From Ceratothoa steindachneri (Eukaryota > Arthropoda > Malacostraca > Isopoda > Cymothoidae), in assembly GCA_963969495.1 (NCBI GenBank), contig OZ018321.1, positions 132,650,293 through 132,714,292 on the forward strand: 64,000 nt of DNA, given 5' to 3'. The translations under genes and the position numbers were made by a program. Of the stretch, positions 43,301-55,500 are shown one piece after another. The notes beneath the pieces are model-generated. The model saw nothing but the letters and a program-made list of their open reading frames with translations. It did not search any database and had not been told where the DNA came from. Position 1 is the stretch's first letter. The number at the start of each line of letters is the position of its first letter.

Positions 43301-43332
43301 TAGGCGACTATAGTCTACGCTATATAAACAAA

Positions 43333-43640
43333 CTAGCGTCTATTTGTCCTCGTGATATTTATTCCCCCACAGGCATGATCTTGGGGCTCTCGCCATACCA
43401 TTGAAACACCAAATTGAAGGCTTTTTATTTTTCCTTTAGACCATTTTGATAAAGAATTAAAGCATGTCATGCAACAGGTATGTGGTGCCCAGGGTTTATC
43501 TTGGTCGCCAATTTTACATAAAAAATACAAATTATATATTTTTTCACAAGAGAAAAAGTTTTCCTTGATTTTTTAAATGTTACTGAACCACATATGTAGC
43601 AGAATTTATCTGGGCTATTTTTACACTGTCTTCTTGGCAT
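43333..43640 (-). pseudogene. Fragment of an uncharacterised Cys/His-rich arthropod family
   Basis: ATG at 43640 opens MPRRQCKNSPDKFCYICGSV, then a one-base shift near 43530 leads to CKIGDQDKPWAPHTCCMTC, LSKWSKGKIKSLQFGVSMVW and REPQDHACGG. The ordered pattern CYICG ... GDQ.K.WAPH.CC..C ... FG..MVWREP.DH is one I recognise from many-copy arthropod predicted proteins whose function is not known to me. It may be transposon-borne. Here it is short and frameshifted, and the usual DCYFC motif after the DH is lost (ACGG). Confidence 0.55.
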
Positions 43641-43870
43641 TTTAATTATAATTGTTGTTTTTATTTAAAATTTGATTTAGTTAAATAGCCTGAAAATAAG
43701 AAATAAAAGAATGAAATTCGTTAAAATCTTCAAAATTTGACAAAAATAGTATTTGCCAACTAACAAAAAACTGGAGTAATTTCGATAAAAATTACTTCTA
43801 TTTTTTAAATCTACACCTAAAACTACATTAAAAAAAATGTTATTCTAATCTTTGTAGTCGACAAAAAGTT

Positions 43871-43960
43871 AAATATGTTTGTATTAATTATCGTTGGAAT
43901 AAATATGTTTGTATTAATTATCGTTTGAATTAATATGTTTGTATTATCGCTAGAATAAAT
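43871..43960. repeat. ~33-bp tandem repeat (3 units)
   Basis: Three units of AATATGTTTGTATTAATTATCG-type sequence (the third lacks 4 bases), each ending GGAATA, TGAATT or AGAATA. Confidence 0.85.
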
Positions 43961-44313
43961 AGGCAACATTTCTTAAGGCACCGAAATTAATCCAATATTA
44001 ATCTACTTAAAAATTTAAATCATCGATACTAGCTGCGTTTATTTAAATATATGCTACGAACTCGACATGGGAGTAATTCATGTCCAATTATTTTCTTCCC
44101 GACGCTAGACTGTCCTTCTTACTAATTCTTTTTGCTTTATTCTGTTTCTGATTTTAGACTTGGTCTTTTTTTGCTTTTCTTTCTTCTTTTGTTTGTTTGC
44201 GTTTCCTTATTTGTTTTTTTAATTTTTTGTTTGCTTTTTTGTTTTTAATTTTGTTTGTTATCTTTCTTCGTTTTTTTATTTTGTTTGGTTGTTTATCTTT
44301 GTTTGATTTTATT
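43961..44313. other. AT-rich, T-rich spacer
   Basis: T-rich stretch with a Phe/Leu-rich frame at 44197-44403 that is compositional. Confidence 0.5.
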
Positions 44314-44335
44314 TATATATATATATATATATATA
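44314..44335. repeat. (TA)n microsatellite
   Basis: About 22 bases of TA at the truncated 3' edge of the PLE fragment. Confidence 0.95.
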
Positions 44336-44848
44336 ATTACAATTGGAGAAAAGTTCAGGCTTTCCAAGGCCTAATTTGTAGAGTTTTTTGTTATGAATTC
44401 TAGATACTTGTTGAGAATACCCTGAAATATCATGGTAATTTAGGATAAGAAAGCATATGAAATCTAAAAATGAAAAATGAGTGCGTAAATTAAATTTAGA
44501 GCGTTCAAAATCAACCAATAGGCGCTCGTATGACCGAACTTTAAATTCAATTTCATGGTTTAAAAAATAATCCAGAAAAGATTTATAAAATTCGGAATGA
44601 TAAAGAGATTTCCGATAAAGCTTGAAATAAACAAAACTGGGATACACATTACCATTACGACAAATCTCAAGGAAAGTACAGTCAAGAGAAGATTTCCTAA
44701 GTCTTTTCGATAGCCTGGAAAAAGTTCGGTAGTACTTTAATCCTTCAGGTCCATATTTCTTGTAAATATAGTCATATGAGTTGCTGCTAACCAGGCTAAT
44801 CTTCAATTTCACGGTGAAGGTAAGGACACATAGGAGGCTGAGGTACAT
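44336..44848 (-). pseudogene. Penelope-like element N-terminal ORF fragment
   Basis: Minus frame, 179 codons to the TA repeat. After KISLVSSNSYDYIYKKYGPE it contains SLDCTFLEICRNGNVYPSFV, YFKLYRKSLYHSEFYKSF and LDYFLNHEIEFKVRSYERLL. This matches the conserved N-terminal module of PLE proteins (FL..CR..G..P.F..FK...  .L..S..Y......LL..EI..K). The RT and GIY-YIG domains are lost: the frame ends in a (TA)n tract. The start ATG at 44848 sits ~15-50 bases downstream of a hammerhead-like motif, as expected for a PLE 5' region. Homologous to 48084-48242. Confidence 0.75.
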
Positions 44849-44861
44849 GTGATTTATTTAT

Positions 44862-44900
44862 GGAACAACGTTTCGGGCGTATCACCCATCTTCAGGTTCT
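44862..44900 (-). ncRNA. Hammerhead-ribozyme-like motif at the PLE 5' end
   Basis: Read on minus: GAAC (stem I), CTGAAGA (core), T, GGGTG-ATA-CGCCC (stem II, one G-T pair), GAAA (core), CGT (with the last core A forming palindromic ACGT, dimer-type stem III), T (cleavage position), GTTC (stem I partner). PLEs are known to carry minimal hammerheads of this layout with a very short helix III that works best as a dimer. Deviation: one extra T between CTGAAGA and stem II, which may weaken or abolish cleavage. Confidence 0.5.
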
Positions 44901-44901
44901 A

Positions 44902-45957
44902 AAACATAAATTAATCTATGTAATACAGTTAAAGAATATTAAAAATATTAAGAATAATTAGGTTATGACTATGTAGGTAAATAGAACAATTATACATTTG
45001 TCTAATGAACAAAAAGTAAATTAAATTATAAATAAGAAAACCAAATCTGCTGTCTTCTTATCCTGTCAGACTAGATATCAAAATTATGCCACACTGTGCC
45101 ATGTGATTGAACCTCCATGACCTAAAAAAAAATCCTAATCCTACGGGGGATGGAGGTCACAAGAAAATCCTGAAAAATGTAGCTGCAAATGGATCCTAAC
45201 TCCATTCGCCCAGTCGTGGAGTTATTTGGAATCAGTAATGATTTCTGACTTCAGGTTTAGTCATTTGGTCCACACCAGGATGCCTTGGCGGGGAGAATAG
45301 CCAGATAATGGTGAGATCATGAATAAATCATCGCCACAAGAGTTACTACATTTATTTAATAATAATGTAAACAAACAATATCAAACCAGTCTCGAGAGTT
45401 AAAAAGAATGGCTGCATCCTCTTCCTACCGGAAGTATATACAGGATGAAACATACGACTGTATACAAACATAGGCTCTCAATTAGCTACCTACAATAAAC
45501 AAAAACAAGTTGAAATGATTCCCAACAAAAGATATTCATGCATAGATTTTGCCTCATCCTGTGTATGAAATATGCAAACCGATTAGATAATAGTGAAGAT
45601 GAGAAAGGCCATCCATCAAATTAACCTTCTGGTAACCTTTCTCACTCACATTCAATTTTATTTCCTTCAATTCTTAATTTTAATGAAGATGAAACTCATT
45701 TTGATTACCTTTTGTCGCATGATGCACGCTGCAGTGAAATGAGATTCCCTTTGTTGTAAAGTTTATATCAGTTAATAAAAGGTAGAAAGGTTTAAAGATC
45801 ACCTTAACTTGTGTAGAAGGAAGTGTGTCTAAAATTCTTTATTGTTTTTATTTATTTCATTCATACAAGTAAGTATTTTATTTCAAAAATTTTACACTCT
45901 GCTAAAAATATATTTTATTTGTTTTATATTCCCCAAATTTTAATTCTTACTGTACCA
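44902..45957. other. AT-rich stretch, nothing recognised
   Basis: No open frame or repeat of note; may contain the eroded upstream PLE copy or host intergenic DNA. Confidence 0.4.
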
Positions 45958-46060
45958 ATTTGGTCTAATTCAACTGGTTCGAATGCTGAGCCGCGTCTTC
46001 CACAGTTTGATTCATTAGACGGCCGCGCCCTGTTGAGACACCATCGAAAACACAAGCAAA
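45958..46060 (+). other. GC-richer coding-like patch, possible exon
   Basis: Within a plus frame (45823-46230), residues SNSTGSNAEPRLPQFDSLDG and RALLRHHRKHKQKRQ differ sharply in composition from the AT-rich flanks. The patch ends at AAAAGGCAAGTTTT, whose AG|GCAAGT fits the consensus of rare GC-AG introns. No convincing acceptor AG precedes it within ~100 bases, so exon status is weak. I do not recognise the peptide. Confidence 0.2.
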
Positions 46061-47248
46061 AAAGGCAAGTTTTCAACCAACATACTCAATATGATGCCTA
46101 CTCCTCACCTCTCTCTCTCTATCTATCTATTTCTCTCTCCTCTTTTACAATCTGCACTGCCATGCTCTTTTCCTCCGCCACCTTCTCTTTCCCTCTCTTT
46201 TTCCCCCTCAGCTATCAGACCTCATTTTGAACCTTTCCAACAGTCTTTATGTGGATTGCATGGATGTGAGATCGATAACACGGCCCGACAAAATTCGGAC
46301 AATATTTCTGTGACCCTAAGAGTATGTATTTTTTTTATTATTTCTTCCATAAAACTAAGAGAATTAAAAGGAGTAGGTAGGCTTGTGCCATAGGCTAATA
46401 TCGTTGATTTTGCCGATAAATTGTCGCTCGGTTACCTAAAGCAAGCACGCATACGGATGACTTTGTCATCATCTGAGGAAGGATAGCAAAAACGACCTTA
46501 TATCAGAGAGGCAAAATGAACACAAGCAAATTTGATATTACTTTAGCACTGCAAAGAAGTCATCATCTTACTGATGGGAGTGATGTTTATTTTGAAAGAG
46601 CAGACTACCTCTACAGACATCAAATAAACATAAACAGTAAATTATAACTTAATAATTTAACAAAAAAGTACCTAATGTATAAGCTTCTACCATTAAACTT
46701 GATATAATTTTTATTAAAAGTAAGGTTGCCTAATACTATTGCCATTTTGCAATCCTTGTACGGCCATTACACGACGCCTCTAACCTCCCCTCAACTTAAA
46801 AATGGGAGATGGGGTGAGATTTTGGCAGTTCTTACGGCCTTTGGAATTTTTCTCTTATTACCTCATATCAACTATTTACACATCAAACTAACTTTGTGGT
46901 ATAGAGAGGGTTAAGTGAAGGAGCAACCAGCATTTTTTTTATTTACCATAAATTTTCAGCACAAAAATGAGATTTAGTCAAAATTATAAGGATGACATCA
47001 CGACCTGATATAAAAGGGTCAAACAAAAACTATAAAAACTAGGTTTTAAAAGTCACAAGTAACCCATTACTTCTATTATCATATTATCAAATTCAAATGT
47101 ATCTAAAAATCAAAAAAGAAATAGACAAATCCTTAAATGGCTGTTGAGTCAACTGCAGACTTTTATTTAACAAAATCTTATTAAAGAAACTTTAAAAGAA
47201 TATCAGGCTTTATCCACAATAGCTAATACTCGGTACCAAATAATTATT

Positions 47249-47249
<1 letters not shown>
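46061..47249. other. Unassigned AT-rich DNA
   Basis: CT-rich stretch at 46100-46210, then AT-rich sequence. A 62-codon plus frame at 46726-46914 is not recognisable. Confidence 0.4.

Positions 47250-47316
<67 letters not shown>
47250..47316. repeat. (TA)n microsatellite
   Basis: About 66 bases of TA. Confidence 0.98.
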
Positions 47317-47321
<5 letters not shown>

Positions 47322-48083
47322 CCTTCTCTGCCTCTCTTTTCTCTCTCTTCTTTTATCAATTCTTCCTCTCTTTTTTTGTCAATTATTCCATCTAATCTTC
47401 AGTTTATTTTATCTCCTGACTCAATAATTTCATTCTTTTCGCTCTCTTCTTGCCTCTAAGCTTCCCTCTTTTCTCTAAACTCTTCTTCTCTCTCTTCTAT
47501 CTTTTTCTGTCTTGTATCCATTATCTTTGTCTCTCTCTCATTATATAACTCTCTCTCTCAATCTATTTCTATAGCTATATCTCTATCACTCTCTCACACT
47601 TTCTCTCACTCTATATCTCTCTCTTTGTCTCTCTCACTCTTTGTTTCTCTCTCTCTTTGTCTTTTTCACTCTTTGTCTTTTTATCTGCTTGTCTAACTCT
47701 TTCTTTGTCTCTATCTCTCTAATATATATTTTTGTCTCTCATTCTTTATATATCTCTCTTTGTTTCTATCGCTCTATTAATTATCTTTGTTTTTCATTCT
47801 TTATATCTCTCTTTCTTTGTCTCAATCTCTTTACCTATCCTTCTCTCTCTACATTTTTCTCTGTTTCTGTATCTATCTTTTTCTCATTCTTTCTCTATTT
47901 GTCTGTCTCGCAATCTATATACTTGTCTCTCTCTCTAGTTCTCCCTCTCTCACTATTTGTCACTCTCCTCTCTCTCTCTCTCTCTCTCTCCATCTATCCC
48001 GCTCTCTCTTTCTATATATTTGTGTCTTTCTGCATTTGTCTCTTTCTCTTTCTATTTCTTCCTCACTCTATTTATCTCTCTAA
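47317..48083. repeat. ~770-bp polypyrimidine (CT/T-rich) tract
   Basis: Almost entirely C and T on plus, built of TCTCTCT, CTTTGTCT and ATCTATCT variants with a pure (TC)n core at ~47967-47990. Ser/Leu/Phe-rich frames of up to 158 codons are compositional. It ends at the PLE fragment starting 48084. Confidence 0.9.
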
Positions 48084-48242
48084 TGAAGATCAGACTGGTC
48101 AGCAGCAACCCTTATAACTATATTTACAAGAAATATGGACCTGAAGGGTTGACGAAAAAAACGAACTTTTTCCAAGTTATCGAGAAGACTTAGGAATTTT
48201 TTCTTGACTGTACCTTTCTCGAAATTTGTCGCAATGGTAATG
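48084..48242 (+). pseudogene. Second PLE N-terminal fragment
   Basis: Encodes MKIRLVSSNPYNYIYKKYGP and, after stops, FFLDCTFLEICRNGNVF, the same N-terminal module as 44336-44848. Cut at ~48242 where repeat X begins. No hammerhead-like motif precedes it; the upstream side is the polypyrimidine tract. Confidence 0.7.
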
Positions 48243-48560
48243 TGTTTTCCTTTTGGGCATTGGACATATAATAAAGTAGTAGAACAAGTAGTAAGAGGGT
48301 TCTGTTGTGAAAACTTTGAAAACATAGCAAAGAAAAGTTTAGTTCGAGTTTGAAAGATTCGTTTCCTGGTGAAAGGGTATCTCCAGCAAATGTAAAAATA
48401 GCATAAAGAGTAGTATAGCATAGTAGAAGTTGATAGATCCCTGGTGAAAGGGTAACTATGGCATTGAAGATTTGTAATTTATGTTTTTGTCACAATTGGT
48501 TGGCATTCAAGCCTTTATAGTCATTTGGTAAAACCCGTCCCTATGTTTAGTCAAATTTGG
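48243..48560 (-). repeat. Dispersed repeat 'X', copy 2 (inverted relative to 4435-4735)
   Basis: Reverse complement shares AAAGGCTTGAATGCCAACCA, ACCAGGGATCTAT and TTTGCTGGAGATACCC with copy 1. Directly abuts the PLE fragment, so X may be part of a PLE or an insertion in one. Confidence 0.7.
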
Positions 48561-48689
48561 GTTATATGTTGTCGTAATTTATAGTTTGTATATTCAGGTT
48601 GTTATTTTTGCCACTTTAGGTGAGTGTTATCCTTTTGGTAAGGGCTTCTTCAATATACGGCTAGCAATAGACACTACGCTCGCAATCTA

Positions 48690-49253
48690 GCGTAATTATT
48701 ATGGTTAGTTCGTGTCTATTCTCGCGCAACTTTTGCTCCTTGAGGGCCGGACGGTGGAGTTTTTACCTTGCCGGATCTTTTCTTGCGAAACTCAGAGTCA
48801 GTAATAACAACAAAAGTGTTATCGAGAACTTCACGAGTCCGCGGAAGAGAACTTCTTTAACTAGATCTTCTGGCGTTTCGTCCGTATAGTCCCATCTGTA
48901 TTGTTCGGTCCTTAGACCATCGACAATATCATCTCCGGAAACTGGTTCACCTCGGAGGCGTATACCCTGAGGTTAAGCATCCTCGAGTAATACATGTACC
49001 CGATGACGAAGACTTACTCAGTCGATGCGACTGCGAGACCCTGGGAGGGGGCGAATGCTCCACTTTTTTCATCCTCACAGCAAGGGCTTCCTCCTGCTCG
49101 ACTCGCGAATTGGTTGGAGTATTTTCTTTGTGTGTTTGTTTGTGTTTCTTGAGCGCTCTGCCGGGCTACCATAGCCTTGACTCGAGGATCCCGTGAAAGG
49201 GCATTGCTCAAGACCCGAGTTTTTTGGCCGCTCTGCTCGTTCTGAGATTGCAA
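48690..49253 (-). pseudogene. Non-LTR ORF1 (family 2) C-terminal part
   Basis: Minus frame from 49253 (QSQNEQSGQKTRVLSNALSR) ends in a stop at 49014, then the coding pattern continues as VFVIGYMYYSRMLNLRVYAS, EVNQFPE and later a basic SQEKIRQGKN segment, parallel to 2908-3236. Sits downstream (on minus) of a gag-like zinc-knuckle fragment, so it is probably the tail of the same ORF1. Broken by several stops. Confidence 0.5.
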
Positions 49254-49600
49254 ATTAATTCTTAAGACTTCATTCGACGGAGGATTTTCAGTAGATCACA
49301 TTTCCGTCATGCCGTTTTTGACCAGCATGCTGTTTATCTCCTTCGAAAATGTGTGAATAGTATATGTAGCACATTATTTTGGTGTATTTCTCATTCTAAA
49401 TTTGCAGGAAAGTAGGCTTTGGGGCCACACTACTCTCTGCGACCGCTACCTCAGCAACCTTCGCGTAGGTGGCGTTAACTTTCCTCTCTTCCTCTTTTTT
49501 TCCTTTTTATTTTGTTATTTTTATTTGTTCTTTTTTAACAGGACAAATCATTGTATTGTCCTATGTGGGCCACCAGAATTGAGGCACTTGTACAGTCACG
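49254..49600. other. Interval between ORF1 fragments
   Basis: T-rich segment at ~49485-49540 and no clear frame; likely an insertion or eroded ORF1 sequence. Confidence 0.35.
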
Positions 49601-50300
49601 CTAGGAATGGCTTTTTGTGGCACACATAGAACAAACTAGAGTGGTAGAGTTGGGGCAAGTTGCAGTGGTGTGCCCGTTGTATCTGTAGCACTTGAAGCAC
49701 ATTTGCAGGTCAAAGAACTGCTCGCGTTTAATTTGTTCGGGGCAGATGCGAACATTAAAGATGAGGAGGCCAGTTCCTTTTGCTTTTACCGCCATTGTGG
49801 TTTCGGTAAGCACTACTTTGAATACGAATACGTGGGTGAAACCCTTGAATTTTATAACTTCGGCTACTTTCGCCCACAAACGATTCCGAAGAATCTCCTG
49901 TTATTTCGTCAGTAGAGTGGGCCTCCAACCCAGGGGTCGAGGTGGCGTCAGATTACGCTCCCCTGGGAGCGTATTTGTACTGTGTCTGGGGTTTGAGATT
50001 ATTTTTTTGTAGGATTTTTGTGGCATGCGGGGGCAAGGCTTTGGTGCCCCCTTCCCTTGCACAGATAGCGGAATAGACATTAGGAAAATCAATTAGGCGC
50101 ACGAAAGCAATATTTAGCTTACCGAAAATCTTCTCGAAGACCTTACCGCTGTCCTGTTTTAGCCGGTCAGGTAAGGAGCATTGGGAGAACCGAGTTTCTG
50201 AGTGTAGGAAGCTGTGCGGGAATGTCTGTGGTTAGGGACCCTTTATGAGAAAAAGGGAGAATGCGTGAAAAAGTGGAAAAAGGTGTCCAAGACCAATATT
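49601..50300 (-). pseudogene. Non-LTR retrotransposon ORF1 (gag-like) with CCHC knuckle
   Basis: Best block is 49601-49879 on minus: VIKFKGFTHVFVFKVVLTET, LLIFNVRICPEQIKREQF, then CFKCYRYNGHTTATCP and CSMCATKSHS, i.e. a C-x2-C-x4-H-x4-C knuckle followed by a second Cys pair. The preceding (higher-coordinate) sequence holds further broken frames (GKLNIAFVRLIDFPNV near 50090). This is the Jockey/L2-type ORF1 layout: nucleic-acid-binding partner of the LINE RT. Frameshifted and with stops; which RT it belonged to cannot be told here. Confidence 0.7.
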
Positions 50301-50461
50301 CACCACTTTACCTTCAGGTTCTCTCTCTCTCTTCCTTTCCCTCAACTAGCCTTCATAGAGGACAGTCAAGGTGAGTAAAGTACTCTTGAATGTATCTCCG
50401 CTGCAAAGCTTTCCAGGCCGCACACGGATAAACGGTATTTCGAACACAATTCAGTTAACGA

Positions 50462-51790
50462 AAAAGCACAGAAAATCAATCCCAATTTAAGAAATCTCAC
50501 TGAACCGATTAAGGGATACCCGTAAGAACAATGCCAATGGCTTTCATCCTAGAGTCCTCCGTGAAGTTAGCGAAGAGATCGCTCCAAACATCAGTATTTT
50601 CAACAAGTCTTTAAAAACTAGAGAGATGCAGGTATACTGTAGAATAGCAGACGTAACCCTTATCTACAAGAAAGGATACCACGAATGCCCGGCTAATTAG
50701 CGGCCTATTAGTCTGACATCCATCGTAGGCAAATTGCTCAAGGGAATAATCGCTGACGGTATAGTGCAGCAATTAGAGTCGCATAACTTGATCTTAGATT
50801 CCCATCACGGATTTCGCAAGAACCGTTCATGTCTCACTAATCTACTAGAATTTTCCCACAGCATTTTGAGTGAGCATGGCCGTAGAGCTGTGGATATCTT
50901 ATACCTAGACTTTCAAAAAGCCTTTGATAAGGTACCACACTGCTGGTTGATTAATAAGGTCCGCATCCTCGGCAATACCAGCAAGTTAGGCGAATGGATA
51001 GAAAACTGTCTATTGGGACGGAGGCAACAAGTAAAGATTATCTGGGTAGCCTCGCAATGGGCGCCAGTCCGTATCGGGGGGGAAGGGGGGGCCAGGGCTC
51101 AGTGTTCGGGCCTCTATTGTTCATCGTCTACATTAATGCCATAGATGAAAGACTACTATGCTCGATCGCCAAGTTTGCCGACGAAAGCAAGCTAGGAGGT
51201 AGTGTGAGTTCGTGGGGAGGAGTAGAACGCCTGTCAATTAGCCTTCTCAAGATAGGTAAGTGGTCCAAGAGGTGGCAGATGCCATTTAACCTTAAATTTG
51301 CAAGGTAATGCACATCGGCCATGCTGAACTGCGAGAAAACTACTCCTTGCTAGGCAAACAGCTAGATAGCACTGACCTTGATAAAAATTTAGGTGTGCTA
51401 ATTATAAGTGACCTAAAATTCTCCAAGTAGTGCTTCCAGATAGAAATGAGAGCCCATTGAATGCTGGGGTACATAAAAAACTGACTTTCTTGCGTTCTCG
51501 ACTAGCTTAGCTGTACGCTTCCTAGGGTGTCCTAAATGGCTTGGACGACTGTCACTGGCTGTATTGAGGTTCTCTACTGTCCCATAGTTCTCTAAGTGGT
51601 CCACCCAGTCCTAAATTCTTCTCTTGGAGGGGGCTTTTTCACATTCAAACTGATGACGAACGTGTCCCGCACTTTCTTGAGCGAGCCTGTCTTGTAGTAA
51701 TGTTTGACGCAGTATATTCTTTGCTGGAGCTCGCATTCAGATCTAGTTGCGTTTACAGGCGTTGCTTATGTCATGCCCTGCAAAGTAAGA
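50462..51790 (+). pseudogene. CR1-like LINE reverse transcriptase remnant (copy 1)
   Basis: RT blocks in order: NANGFHPRVLREVSEEIAP (~50530), IADVTLIYKKGYHE (~50655), RPISLTSIVGKLL (~50703), HHGFRKNRSCLTNLLEF (~50805), ILYLDFQKAFDKVPH (~50895), FGPLLFIVYINAI (~51105) and FADESK (~51172), where the catalytic FADD has become FADE. Thumb-like and C-terminal sequence continues as DLDKNLGVLIISDLKFSK (~51375) and FLERACLVV (~51680). Stops at 50697 and beyond; inactive. The endonuclease part is absent. Confidence 0.85.
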
Positions 51791-52329
51791 GTGATTAGTG
51801 AATGAATGAATGTAGGATATATCACAAAAAGTGTGTGCAGGCCCTTTTTGGGGGGTGACCCTGTATCGTTTTCCACCAGAAATAATCAGGAATAAAAAAT
51901 TTAAATGTTAGGAGTGAAGCTTAATTTAACGAAAAAATGTTTGCACATATATAATTTATTAACTAAAGAAATAGATAAAAAACTGGCGGTCGTGATGGGA
52001 AACTTCATTAGTAGCAAAATAAATTAGTTAACAAAACAAGCAGATGGAGATGGGCAAATACTTTAGAAGCTTATAGAAGATATTTTGGACCTTATAATGT
52101 CAAATGATAACAACATTATATCAAATGTATGTGTTGCCGAAAATGTTTACAATATTGATCTCAATTTAAAGAGTTTGATATCATAATAATGTCCTGGGAA
52201 AGAAAAACAAAATACAAAGACTTCATTTTAACAAAGGGAATTATAAAGCCATGAAAACAGCTTTGCAGAATATGACATCACTGGTGAAGGAAGGAGTAAA
52301 TATTGCATGAATTTCTCTCAAGAATTCTA
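51791..52329. other. AT-rich spacer
   Basis: No supported feature; may include an eroded CR1 endonuclease. Confidence 0.35.
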
Positions 52330-54445
52330 TTATGAAAAAGGAAACAAAATATGTCCCCATACAAAGTAAAACATTTCATACTAATCAAGCTCCCACATGG
52401 TTAAGCAAAGAAAATAAAAATCATGATAAAGGAGAGGAAAAATACATAGTATACAAAAGGTTAGCCATCCTAACAGATTAAAAAACATTTTGATAATTTA
52501 ATGCGAGAAATAAAAAGAAACATTAAAAAAGCGAAGAACAAAGGAGAGATTACAGTGGTACAAAATTATAAAGTTAACCCAAAGGCATTCTTTGTTCTAG
52601 TAAGCAAAAGAATGCCAATAAAAATAATATCAGCTCACTGAAAGATAACGATGTGTTGAAAGTTTAACTACTACATAAGTTACTTATTGAACAGTTATTT
52701 TATGAGTGTCTTTACGAAGAAAGAAAACCCTGATATACCTGAAACAAATATTGTACATACAAGCAAAGACTCATTTGAATACGCCGGTTGTACCGCTGAA
52801 GATATTAATTTAATCATTAAAATGTATGTTAAAAAATCACCAGGGCCAGATATGTTTTGGTCTGGGTTTTGGAAAGATGTTAAAGATGCCGTTAGCAAGA
52901 ATATTGGAAAACTTTTTAATGCATACTTAGAGAATGAAATTGTCCCTAATGACTGAAAGTATGCAAATATAATATCGATCTTTAAAAAAGGCTGCAGAGA
53001 GCAAGTTAAAATTTTTCTATCGATTAGTTTAACTTCTATTGTGGGAAAACTTCTAGAATCAATTTTTGAGAAAACGTTATTCCATTTAGATACAGACGAA
53101 TTGCTTAGACTATCAACATGGATTGAAACCAAGAAAATAAAGAGTTCTTGTCTAACAAATTCTCTGGACTTCTTTCAATATGAATTTTAAGCAATTTGAT
53201 GATGAGAAGTCGATAGATATCATATACCTCGATTTTCAAATGGTGTTCGATAAAATTCCAAAAAACTGTTGATGGCGTAAGTTAGAATAATAGGAATCTA
53301 AGGAGTGGATTGAAGATTGGCTTACGAATAGATACCAAAGACTCTGATTGGACAAAATTGTCAAGTGGAGTACCTCGGGTATCTTTGTTGGACCCTTTGC
53401 TTTTCATAATGTACATCAATGATCTGAACATAGGTCTGATGTTAAAAATTTAAAAATTTGCAGATGACGCAAAACTTTAAAAAGGAGTAGTACGTCAAAA
53501 AGATGTAGACGATCTTCAGAAAGATAGCAATCGTATATACAAATGAGCAAATGAATGAAAACTACTTATGAATTTAGATAATAGTAAAGTAATGCATATC
53601 AGAGGCAATAATACACAAGCTCCCTACACATTGTTTGATTCTGAAATAACAAAATCAAAATTTGAGAGAGATTTAGGCGTAATATATATAGAATGATCCT
53701 AAATTTAGCCGTCAGAGAATTAAAACAGAGAAAAAGGCTTCCAAGATCCTCAGCTACATGAACCATGAATTTAAATGGAAAAATGAAACCATAGTTATGA
53801 GTTTATATAATTTTTTGGTCATCCCGCATTTGTAGTAGTGCACCAGTTCTGGTCCCCACATTTAAAAAAAGGATATTAAAAAGCTTGATAAAGTGCAGGC
53901 CAGAGCAACCGAACTAATACCATCCTCAGGAATCATAACTGTCAAATAAGATGGAAAAGAGTAAATCTTTTGACCTGGAAACAAGGAAAATGCGAGGAAA
54001 ACTCATATAAGCCTTTAAAATATAAAAAAGATTGACAATGTACAAGCTAAAATATAGCTCAAGTTAAACGACAATGTCACAAGAACAGTGGGATGAAACA
54101 AGTAGCGTTGCGTTTCAGAACAAATCTAAGTGGAAATTATTCTTCGTATAAAACTGGCAACCCTTGGAATAAAGCTGTCACATGAAGTAACATCAAGCAA
54201 TACAGTGGATTGCGGTAGCCATCTCTACACTGCATCAGACACATCTAGGGGCGCTCTTCATTCACGGCAAGCAAGTGACTGTATGCAATAGACCAACCTA
54301 ACAACCCTAAAAAGAAAGTGGCTACTCATTGCTATACTAACCGCATACCACCACTGCATGTAGTGCAGTTTTAGTTACAAATACAGTGGATACTTTTAAG
54401 AAAAGATTAAACAAGAATATAAATGTACTTAGCTTTTAAATTGTA
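52330..54445 (+). pseudogene. CR1-like LINE pol remnant (copy 2)
   Basis: Linker before RT: APTWLSKENKNHDKGEEKY (~52390) and NPKAFFVLVSKRM (~52578). RT: LNSYFMSVFTKKENPDIPET (~52690), KKSPGPDMFW (~52838), SLTSIVGKLLESIFE (~53030), LLDPLLFIMYINDL (~53390), KFADDAKL (~53453; the FADD motif survives) and DLGVIY (~53672). C-terminal NTVDTFKKRLNKNINV is split by a small insertion. Dozens of stops and shifts; older than copy 1 and AT-enriched. Confidence 0.85.
54211..54391. mobile_element. Short insertion with a 12-bp target duplication
   Basis: AATACAGTGGAT occurs at 54199-54210 and 54380-54391. Deleting one copy plus the 169 bases between restores the CR1 reading SNTVDTFKKRL. The insert has no coding frame, no A tail and no clear tRNA boxes; it contains CTGCATGTAGTGCAG near its right end. 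Type unknown (SINE fragment or other retroposed sequence). Confidence 0.7.

Positions 54446-55500
<1,055 letters not shown>

Noticed and set aside
47641..48117. 158-codon hydrophobic frame resembling a membrane protein
   Set aside because: Phe/Leu/Ser/Tyr content is forced by the polypyrimidine tract; overlapping frames look the same.
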